Shown: piece after piece, positions 5,960 to 12,400 of the stretch | Numbering within the stretch: position 1 is the first letter of the stretch | How the letters are laid out: each line of letters opens with the position of its first letter | DNA from: a virus | Length of the DNA stretch: 22,719 nucleotides | IMG/VR virus record: IMGVR_UViG_3300034190_001886 | Span: 1 to 22,719 of that record | Direction: 5' to 3' (one strand) | Program-made: the position numbers and the translations under genes | Notes under the pieces: model-generated | Databases searched by the model: none | Told to the model about the DNA's origin: nothing | Seen by the model: only the letters and a program-made list of their open reading frames with translations

Positions 5960-6169
5960 CTGTGAAATTCTTTCAAGCTTACGATCAACTCTTTTCTTAA
6001 GCTCTTTAGGGCTTGTTGCAAAAATAGCCATGTCTTCAACATCGTAGTAAGACTGCACTATATAATCGTTATTGAAGCTGTAAGTTCTAGTCACCCTAAC
6101 CTTCACACCCCTGTAAAGGTAGTCTTGAGGACCGCCTAATTTGTCTTTAGATAACGGATAATTTTTCAT
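5948..6169 (-). CDS. Unknown small phage protein, first gene of the small-gene operon
   Basis: The start is placed at the ATG at 6169 (73 residues, MKNYPLSKDK) rather than the in-frame ATG at 6196. AAGGAG lies 6 nt before 6169, whereas 6196 has no ribosome site and lies almost at the expected transcription start. The product has a beta-like middle (YRGVKVRVTRTYSF) and a basic C-terminal helix (PKELKKRVDRKLERI). It ends in Glu-Val-Ala through the shared cassette. No family recognised. Confidence 0.6.
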   Translation of the reverse strand: MKNYPLSKDKLGGPQDYLYRGVKVRVTRTYSFNNDYIVQSYYDVEDMAIFATSPKELKKRVDRKLERISQEVA

Positions 6170-6202
6170 ATTTTGCTCCTTAGTTATATTTTTCATACCT
6201 TT

Positions 6203-6230
6203 ATAATAGCAAATTGAATATTAATTGCAA
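6203..6230 (-). promoter_or_regulatory. sigma70-like promoter of the small-gene operon
   Basis: Minus strand: TTGCAA (6230-6225), 16 bp, TATTAT (6208-6203). The predicted start site near 6196 leaves a leader of about 25 nt carrying AAGGAG before the ATG at 6169. It lies in the only gap between the methyltransferase gene and the operon and probably drives the genes down to 3255. Confidence 0.6.
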
Positions 6231-6247
6231 CACTTTTCAACACTTTT
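6228..6247. repeat. Tandem 10-bp direct repeat at the small-gene promoter
   Basis: CAACACTTTT occurs twice head to tail with no spacer, overlapping the -35 at 6225-6230 and extending upstream of it. A 10-bp period puts both copies on one face of the helix, as expected for a site bound by two adjacent dimers of a small regulator. The left copy ends at 6237 and the right copy at 6247, two bases into the methyltransferase stop codon. Confidence 0.6.
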
Positions 6248-6815
6248 ATTTAATTATTTCTAGCACATATCCGTGTACCTTTTTTGGTGTTTTTATGGTC
6301 ATGTCATGTATATTGCCATCGACTTTCTTACATAGTTTCCAAAAGGTATCTCTACCTTGGTCAGCTATAAGTATGGTGCCTGTTGCATGCTTTACCATAT
6401 TCAGTAAGTTGTCTACATGTTCTTCCCAATAACATATGTCACACCCTGTTATTAAATGTGGGTGCTTCCAACCATGATTAGGTATATCTAAGTAATCTTC
6501 ATAAAACACATCCAATGATTGTTTGTTCATTTTTGCAACTGCTTCTACAAACGGTTGTACATTTATATCTTTTTCTATACCCACCACATCCATACCTTGT
6601 CGTTGCATGTAAGTCATAAGCACACCCCAACCACACCCAATGTCTAATGCAGTTTCATGTTTGGATAAGTTGTAGCGTGAAAGGAAGTCCATCATTAACA
6701 GGGTTGAATCCCATACCTTGTTGCCATGAAGTGTAGGTGCTTCATGTTTACGCTTTATCTTTCTGATCTCTTTATCTGTTGAGGTAGGTATCTTTATGTT
6801 AAAAAGTGTTCGCAT
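6246..6815 (-). CDS. Class I SAM-dependent methyltransferase
   Basis: A 189-residue Rossmann-fold methyltransferase. Motif I is ALDIGCGWG (56-64) with D58; the acidic residue ending strand 2 is E81 (VVGIEKD). Motif IV corresponds to LITGCDICYWEEH (D126) and is followed by ILIADQGRD (D152). The GNKVWDSTLLMMDFL lead-in and the late DxGR motif resemble protein-lysine methyltransferases of the METTL20/METTL21 group more than DNA methyltransferases; there is no DPPY or PC motif. The substrate may be a host or phage protein. The ATG at 6815 has no Shine-Dalgarno and lies only about 7 nt downstream of the predicted transcription start, so the message would be nearly leaderless. It could be the first gene of the small-gene operon by read-through. 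Confidence 0.8.
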   Translation of the reverse strand: MRTLFNIKIPTSTDKEIRKIKRKHEAPTLHGNKVWDSTLLMMDFLSRYNLSKHETALDIGCGWGVLMTYMQRQGMDVVGIEKDINVQPFVEAVAKMNKQSLDVFYEDYLDIPNHGWKHPHLITGCDICYWEEHVDNLLNMVKHATGTILIADQGRDTFWKLCKKVDGNIHDMTIKTPKKVHGYVLEIIK

Positions 6816-6828
6816 GGTGTTAAAATAT

Positions 6829-6856
6829 ATTATAATCAGTTATAATCAGGTTTCAA
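6829..6856 (-). promoter_or_regulatory. sigma70-like promoter of the methyltransferase gene
   Basis: Minus strand: TTGAAA (6856-6851), 16 bp, TATAAT (6834-6829), close to consensus. The same segment holds TATAAT on the plus strand at 6831 and 6841 that could serve the divergent RHH gene, though no good -35 is seen in that direction. The tandem repeat at 6830-6849 lies inside this promoter. Confidence 0.55.
6830..6849. repeat. Tandem 10-bp direct repeat in the divergent promoter
   Basis: TTATAATCAG is present twice in direct succession between the methyltransferase and RHH genes. It covers the -10 and most of the spacer of the minus-strand promoter and carries both plus-strand -10 candidates. 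A 10-bp tandem layout next to a ribbon-helix-helix gene suggests an autoregulatory operator; it may instead be only duplicated -10 boxes. Confidence 0.6.
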
Positions 6857-6871
6857 ATAAAGGAGTGAGTA

Positions 6872-7045
6872 ATGGGTGACTACAACAAGGGCTATAGAAC
6901 CTTGACAGTCGATTTAAAAACCTACGAAATGTTGGAAGAGATTTGTGCGTCTGAAAGACGGAAAAAAATAGATCAAGTGCGTTTGATGATTGAAATAAAT
7001 CACAAACAAGTGATGTCAAAAAAAGAGGGGAGTGAACTGACATAG
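6872..7045 (+). CDS. Ribbon-helix-helix (Arc/CopG-type) small DNA-binding protein
   Basis: A 57-residue product starting at ATG 6872 with AGGAG 6 nt upstream. Residues about 8-15 (YRTLTVDL) form the beta ribbon, 16-30 (KTYEMLEEICASERR) helix A and 32-48 (KIDQVRLMIEINHKQ) helix B, the whole length of an RHH domain with little left over. RHH proteins dimerise through the ribbon, which enters the DNA major groove at short repeated sites, and commonly repress their own promoter. The tandem 10-bp repeat at 6830-6849 is an obvious candidate target. It is translated just before the DUF1289 gene (9 nt gap). Fold call by pattern, not by database search. Confidence 0.65.
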   Translation: MGDYNKGYRTLTVDLKTYEMLEEICASERRKKIDQVRLMIEINHKQVMSKKEGSELT

Positions 7046-7054
7046 GAGGCTATT

Positions 7055-7342
7055 ATGTCATTACACATGTCTGAATCTCTTGCATCTAATCCATGCATAG
7101 GTGTATGTTCAGTAACCCAATGGGGTGATGAAACTTGTCGTGGGTGTGGTCGTAGTAAAGATGTTCTTGAAAACGGTGTTTGGAATACATTGACGGATGT
7201 ACAAAAGAAACTCGTTGTTATGGAATGTTGGGAGCGTGGCTATTATCCAAGACAAAAGCTTGAGCTTATATGCGAAGAGATGGGTATAACAATGGTTAAA
7301 GCCAAAGAATTAATATTTAAAGATAACGCAAAGTTAGCTTAG
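7055..7342 (+). CDS. DUF1289 Cys-cluster protein
   Basis: A 95-residue protein with the full DUF1289 signature: NPCIGVCSV...GDETCRGCGRS, giving C14, C18, C28 and C31, a likely metal (Zn or Fe-S) site, followed by the VWNTLTDVQKK helix typical of the family. The family is common as a 50-70 residue protein in proteobacteria and its function is unknown; this copy has an extra helical C-terminus of about 25 residues (LICEEMGITMVKAKELIF) that could be helix-turn-helix-like. TAGGAGG upstream is a strong ribosome site overlapping the RHH stop. It is the second gene of a plus-strand island between two minus-strand operons and may be a host-derived cargo gene. Its stop overlaps that of the 852-residue late protein. 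Confidence 0.85.
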   Translation: MSLHMSESLASNPCIGVCSVTQWGDETCRGCGRSKDVLENGVWNTLTDVQKKLVVMECWERGYYPRQKLELICEEMGITMVKAKELIFKDNAKLA

Positions 7343-9897
7343 GCTAAAGAACCAATTCCTGTACCACGCATTCTGCGTTCTAATATTTCTCTGTCTGCGG
7401 GATCAGGCAAGATAGTTTCTGATAACATCATTTCAGGTGTCACTGCGGTTGCAGGTGGAACCAATGGTATGTCAGAGGGGGTAAATGATTGTAGTGCTTC
7501 GTTGAGTTGTGTGTTCAAGTTATCTTGTTGCAGGCGTTGTTGTTGTTCTTCTTCCGCCATTTCACTTATATCTTCTGCTTGCAATACATCAGACTCTTCA
7601 GGCTCCAAACCTTCAGGCACTCTTACTACAGCTTGTGAGCCTGCATATAAATATGGATTAACTACATTAATAGCCTCTTGTAAAACTTGCAAATTTTCAG
7701 GCGATGAAGTCAACATGTCGATCATTAATTTTTCAGTTTGATCTGCTACATTTTTTTTGAAAGCATCTCTACCTGCTCTTGGAGTAATAATATTCAATAA
7801 GTTTAAAGTGGTATCCACAAGCTTTCCTGTTCGACCCCTGAATTGATCCATAATATCGTCACGAATTTGACCAAACCCATATGTATCTGATGCAGACCTA
7901 CCCTTGATGAAGGTTGCTTTTTGTATTGTGTCCATAAGCCTTACGAAAGTTTCAAACTCTTCAGGCTCAAACAATGCTTGGTAAACCTTTTTTCTGTTGT
8001 CTAGGTATTTTTCTGCATTAACAAAAGCGTCATCAGCTAACCTTTTTGTTCTTCCTGCTATGTTGGCTTCTTGAGAGTTTAAACCAAACTTTTCAACCGC
8101 TTCTTGATAAATTTGATTTGCTGATCTTTTATCTTCTAAAGCTTTTACATATTGTGGGTCCAAGTTACCAAAACCTACCTTGCGAATAAATTGTGGCATA
8201 CCCTTTGCGGTAGCAATTTCATCCTGTAAAAACATATGTTTTAAATTTTGAAACGCTTGTGCATCTTTGGTCTGCATTAATCTTCTAAATGCTTTGACCT
8301 CTCTTGGTGAAGCGTTACCACGAAATACCCTTTGCAATGTTTTGGCTGTTTTAGTGTCGTCACCAATTAACTTTGACAAAACACCCACAATACTTTTTTC
8401 AAGCACTTGAGTGTGTGGTTTTGATGGATCATAAACACTGTTAGCTAATCTGTATTTGTCAGAATGCTGTTTCATTAATTGATTTAAGTCTTCTTTATAG
8501 CTGTAGGGCAACTTAGATTTTTGATAGGCACCTTGTTGTACATTTGTTGTAGCCAAATTATCTAAATCAATTTTTCTAACCTCATCTAAGTCTTTTAGGG
8601 TTGTTTTTAATTTTTTACCATCGTAAAAAGTTTTTTTAATTTGTTTGAGTGTGTCCTTAATAATAGGGCTATTAGTGTTAGCTATCTCTAAATCAATTTT
8701 TTCGATGATGGGAGTAACATCAATTTGCAACAATTGATCTTTTGCTTTTAATTTGTTCCTTTTTAAATATGCGTTGATTAGGGCAGGCTCTTCGCCCATT
8801 AACAAGTCTTGTATTTCAATTTGTTTTGCAGGAGGCAACAGAACTCCATCAGCATCGTAATAATATGTTTTAGTTTCTTCTTGTGCTTCTTTTAGCAACT
8901 TTGCATATCTTCCCTCTCTCTTTGAAGCCATCTCCTTAACAACACCCTCAGAAAGATTTTTTATGGTTTCCATGGGATTGGCTTCTTGTTCACCTGTAAT
9001 GCCTGCGATTTTTTTGCCAGTAACATATTTGCCTGACTGAAGCTCTGCTAAATAAGTATCTATCGCTTCATCAATTTGCGATGATGTCGTAGCATAATAA
9101 TCAGCTAATCTGTAACCCTCTTTTCCTCGCACCAAGTAGTTTTGTAACTGTATAACTCTTGATTGTGGCTTTCCGTATTCTATTTCAGCAACAGTTAAGT
9201 CTATGCCAAAATCTTCTTTAGCTCTTTTTCTTGCAGCTTGATTTCCTTCATCTCTTGCTAATTCCATAATTAGACCAAGATCGTTTTCACCACCTGCGTA
9301 GCCAAACTTTTTAACTATTTTAGCCTGTTTACTTACCCCAATAGGTATGCCACCAAATGCACTCGTCATAACCAAATCATCAGCAACGGTATCAAAGTTA
9401 AGTTCAGGTCCACCAATAAGTTCAGACAACAAAGCTCTACCTGCGTAAACACCTGAACCTAATAATCCTGTACCACCTGCTCCGCCTAATGCTCCCCCAA
9501 TTCTTCCTTTAGGCAAAGGTATTTCTAAACCTCTAACCCTGATTCCACCTTTGTAGCCACCCTCAAGACCAAGAATGCCACCCAAGACCTCGGCTCCAAC
9601 CTGTACTGAGGGTACAATCTTGCCAAACACATCATAGCTGTCTACCCAACTTGTGTAATCTTGAAATTCTTTGTGTACTTTTTTTGAAATTGGGTCGATA
9701 TACGCCAAGTCATTTTCTGCATCTTTGAAATAAATAACATTGGGATTGTCAGGAAACCTTTTTTTCTTTAAGTAATCAACCCTAGCATCTTCATCATTGG
9801 TAAGTGATGCGATGATAGATGTAAGCTCGCCTGATGGTTTGTTTCTTCTGCGTAATTCTAATTCAGCTTCGAGTTGCTCTTTTGTAAATTCAGCCAT
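7339..9897 (-). CDS. Large internal virion / DNA-ejection-type protein
   Basis: An 852-residue protein, the last and largest of the late operon. Residues 98-163 are a Gly-rich hydrophobic region (VLGGILGLEGG, then IGGALGGAGGTGLLGSG) like the glycine-zipper segments of phage proteins that enter membranes. The rest is mostly charged helix with Lys/Glu-rich coiled-coil stretches. The C-terminus is Gln/Glu-rich then Pro-rich, ending RRMRGTGIGSLA. Position after the tail hub, length and composition suit an internal virion protein that leaves the head with the DNA and helps it across the envelope, as with P22 gp16/gp20 or T7 gp15/gp16, but no sequence match to those is claimed. No lytic transglycosylase motif seen. 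It lacks a strong ribosome site, so translation is likely coupled. Confidence 0.6.
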   Translation of the reverse strand: MAEFTKEQLEAELELRRRNKPSGELTSIIASLTNDEDARVDYLKKKRFPDNPNVIYFKDAENDLAYIDPISKKVHKEFQDYTSWVDSYDVFGKIVPSVQVGAEVLGGILGLEGGYKGGIRVRGLEIPLPKGRIGGALGGAGGTGLLGSGVYAGRALLSELIGGPELNFDTVADDLVMTSAFGGIPIGVSKQAKIVKKFGYAGGENDLGLIMELARDEGNQAARKRAKEDFGIDLTVAEIEYGKPQSRVIQLQNYLVRGKEGYRLADYYATTSSQIDEAIDTYLAELQSGKYVTGKKIAGITGEQEANPMETIKNLSEGVVKEMASKREGRYAKLLKEAQEETKTYYYDADGVLLPPAKQIEIQDLLMGEEPALINAYLKRNKLKAKDQLLQIDVTPIIEKIDLEIANTNSPIIKDTLKQIKKTFYDGKKLKTTLKDLDEVRKIDLDNLATTNVQQGAYQKSKLPYSYKEDLNQLMKQHSDKYRLANSVYDPSKPHTQVLEKSIVGVLSKLIGDDTKTAKTLQRVFRGNASPREVKAFRRLMQTKDAQAFQNLKHMFLQDEIATAKGMPQFIRKVGFGNLDPQYVKALEDKRSANQIYQEAVEKFGLNSQEANIAGRTKRLADDAFVNAEKYLDNRKKVYQALFEPEEFETFVRLMDTIQKATFIKGRSASDTYGFGQIRDDIMDQFRGRTGKLVDTTLNLLNIITPRAGRDAFKKNVADQTEKLMIDMLTSSPENLQVLQEAINVVNPYLYAGSQAVVRVPEGLEPEESDVLQAEDISEMAEEEQQQRLQQDNLNTQLNEALQSFTPSDIPLVPPATAVTPEMMLSETILPDPADREILERRMRGTGIGSLA

Positions 9898-9902
9898 TTT
9901 TA

Positions 9903-11306
9903 TTAATCAGTTTGTTGCAAAAGCCTTGCTATCTCATCATCAGACAAATCACTTAATGAGGATTGCGAGCCTGATGGGGTTTGAACAGGATTGCTGTTTA
10001 AATCAAAATATTTTAGAGCCTCTTCTGCTAATACCTGTCTATCAGGATTTTGTTGCGTTTCAATTGCCTTATCTTTAAACATTTCAATTTGCTCATCGCT
10101 AAATGCTTTATTTTCTCTACGCCAAGCGGTTTCCCATTTTGTCATGTGTGCTTGAAGCCCTGAAACTGATGCATTTTTGTTTTGTAAATACCTATCCCTT
10201 TCAATCTGTCTTGCTGTTTCAAATTGAATTATAAAGTTATTAATATCACGCATTATGGCAATTGTGTTGTAATAACCATCCTTGGTTTGTGCAAGACTTG
10301 GTATTGAGCTAATAAACAATCTCATTTCTGTATCAGAAATAGGACCTTTAGTTTTTTGCACATTCATCATAGCAAGGTTTACGGTAACACTTGCCATCGG
10401 CTCTCTTTTGCTTTGTATATTTCTTAACCCATCGGCAATAGGTAAATCTCTTAAACCCGGAAATGAAATAATAAATCTATTTATATCTTCGAATACTAAA
10501 GGAGCCAACCCAAATGCCTCTTCAGGTATTTCTGCTCCATACTTTTCCATTTGATCTAATAACTCATTACTTTTATTAGCCATCTCGTAATCTTGAGCAT
10601 ATGTTTCTTCTTGCTTACCTGCGGCTCTTCCTAGATTTTTATAAAATTCTTCTAAACCTGTTTCTTTTCCCCCTATTTGCACCAAAGGCTGTGTTACTTC
10701 CGTGTAGCCATCACTAGTTGCTTTTGCAATTTCTTCTACTTCTTTTGAGCCAAAAGTTTTATAAGAAATGTTTCCGTCTTCACCTTCTTTTGCATAGGTT
10801 ACAGCAGTACCTTTATCAGGGTTGATTGAATCTAGTAACTCTTTATATAGAAGGCTATTATAATTTTGTTCTGCTTTTTGCTTGTCACCTATAGCCAAAT
10901 TTACAGATTGCACAGCTAGGTTGTCTAACTTTTCATCGAATGCCTTTGTTTTTGCATCTAGCTCTTTTTTGAAACTTTGAAATCCTAAACCAATACCTCT
11001 ACCGATTGATGGCATTTTTTCTTGTGATGGTTGTAGCAATAAACCTGCTCCAATGTCTGACGCTAAATCATAAAAACTTGCTCTTCGTGGTGGTGTTAAA
11101 GCTCCTGAAAGCATACCTTGATACTCTTGTGCTTTTTCTCCTACATCTATGTTGGATGGATTCAATGCTTGTAAAAGCAACGCACTTATGCCTTCTTGTC
11201 CTAGGGTAATATTTTGATTTGTATCATTGGTCTGCTCTTCATTGGTAACACCCCCACCATTCTCGTAACCCATCAAGGATTTCAGACCTGCTCGATTCAT
11301 AGCCAT
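9903..11306 (-). CDS. Putative internal virion protein
   Basis: A 467-residue protein, mostly alpha-helical and charged. The N-terminus carries MGYENGGGVTNEE, an example of the Gly-Gly-x-Val motif repeated in neighbouring virion proteins, then a Gly/Ala/Leu-rich patch (SDIGAGLLL, SIGRGIGLGF) around residues 80-110. The C-terminus has a Ser/Pro/Asp-rich tail. It lies between the 852- and 364-residue proteins, overlapping the latter by one base (TAATG). By position and composition I expect a structural or ejection protein; no family recognised. Confidence 0.55.
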   Translation of the reverse strand: MAMNRAGLKSLMGYENGGGVTNEEQTNDTNQNITLGQEGISALLLQALNPSNIDVGEKAQEYQGMLSGALTPPRRASFYDLASDIGAGLLLQPSQEKMPSIGRGIGLGFQSFKKELDAKTKAFDEKLDNLAVQSVNLAIGDKQKAEQNYNSLLYKELLDSINPDKGTAVTYAKEGEDGNISYKTFGSKEVEEIAKATSDGYTEVTQPLVQIGGKETGLEEFYKNLGRAAGKQEETYAQDYEMANKSNELLDQMEKYGAEIPEEAFGLAPLVFEDINRFIISFPGLRDLPIADGLRNIQSKREPMASVTVNLAMMNVQKTKGPISDTEMRLFISSIPSLAQTKDGYYNTIAIMRDINNFIIQFETARQIERDRYLQNKNASVSGLQAHMTKWETAWRRENKAFSDEQIEMFKDKAIETQQNPDRQVLAEEALKYFDLNSNPVQTPSGSQSSLSDLSDDEIARLLQQTD

Positions 11307-12400
11307 TATGTTGTAGCTGTTGCTGTTGGATAACCACGATATTGTGGTGGGTTAAAGAAACTACCTAAGCCACCTAACGCTGATAAACCTACTCCTAATC
11401 CTGTTTGTAACGGTGATGGCAAGACACCAAACTGTGTACCAATTTGACTAAAGCCCGCAGGTACACTTTGAACGAATGGCAACAAGGATTGCATTTGCTG
11501 TAACGGTGCTTGTTGTTGCATCAGAGCATTTGCACGAGCTGCATCTAATTGTCTTTGTTGCTGTGCTTGAGTTAATTGACCTAAGCCAAGTTGTCTTTGA
11601 ATGTCAGCTTGTTGAGCTTGCTGTTGCTGAGTGCCTAAGCCCATTAACTGTTGACCAAAGCCTACTTGCCCTGCCTGTCTTGTTTGAGCTAAAGAGCCAA
11701 TGCCTGAAGCAAGGTTAGCCAATCTTTGTTGTTCTCTACCAAACTCACCTAATGCTGTTTGTTGTGCCTGTTGAAAGCCTTGGCTTCTTAATCTACCCAA
11801 GGTTTCTGATAATCCTCGACCCAATGCTTCTGCTCGCTCTTCAGCACCTAGTCTTGCACGAGAACCAAAAGCTGATTCACCTGCTCTAACATCTCTTGCT
11901 CTTTGTGCGATGTCTGCTTGTTCGCCTGCCTCTAGGATATCTTGTCTTACTTGGTCAATGACTTGTTCTTGATATGGGTCGTAAAACCTTTGTGTCATGG
12001 ATGGATCAAATCTTGATCTACCATATTCACGCATAATTTGTTCTGATTCACCCAAACCACCGAATAAACTTTCCAAGCCACTGCCATAAGCTCGTCTTGC
12101 TTCTTCTAATAGTGGGTCTTGAACGCCAACTGCTTCTCTTGAAAGTCTTATCGCTTCTAACTGCTCAGGAGATAAACCTGCAACGCTTTCAGGTATGACA
12201 ACAGGTCTACCCTGCTCATCATAAAAGGTGCGTTCAGCGGCACGAAATGCCTGTTGGATAAAACCCGGTCTATAACTAGCTGTACCCGGTACACCTGAAC
12301 CAAAGTAAAGTTCACGAGTTGTAGGGTCTAGGGTTCTAAACTGTTGTTGTACATCAGTGGCAACTGGTCCACCTTCTTGCATCTTCTTTAACTCATTCAT
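11306..12400 (-). CDS. Gln-rich putative internal virion protein
   Basis: A 364-residue protein with a very Gln/Ala-rich centre. Residues about 195-305 contain many QQ pairs (GTQQQQAQQADIQRQLGLGQ) and should form a long helix or coiled coil. The N-terminus starts MNELKKMQEGGPV with the shared Gly-Gly-Pro-Val motif; the C-terminus is Gly/Leu-rich then FFNPPQYRGY. Such Gln-rich helical proteins follow tail-hub genes in many marine podoviruses and are likely ejected with DNA. It overlaps the upstream gene by four bases (ATGA). Confidence 0.55.
   Translation of the reverse strand: MNELKKMQEGGPVATDVQQQFRTLDPTTRELYFGSGVPGTASYRPGFIQQAFRAAERTFYDEQGRPVVIPESVAGLSPEQLEAIRLSREAVGVQDPLLEEARRAYGSGLESLFGGLGESEQIMREYGRSRFDPSMTQRFYDPYQEQVIDQVRQDILEAGEQADIAQRARDVRAGESAFGSRARLGAEERAEALGRGLSETLGRLRSQGFQQAQQTALGEFGREQQRLANLASGIGSLAQTRQAGQVGFGQQLMGLGTQQQQAQQADIQRQLGLGQLTQAQQQRQLDAARANALMQQQAPLQQMQSLLPFVQSVPAGFSQIGTQFGVLPSPLQTGLGVGLSALGGLGSFFNPPQYRGYPTATATT

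Noticed and set aside
6170-6196. Upstream ATG at 6196 for the 73-residue gene
   Set aside because: No ribosome site; AAGGAG precedes the ATG at 6169, and the predicted transcription start is near 6196.
9797-10078. Plus-strand frames opposite the late genes (for example here and at 10282, 13547, 15287)
   Set aside because: They mirror the minus-strand coding sequence, lack ribosome sites, and are low-complexity Ser/Cys/Leu-rich products typical of antisense frames.
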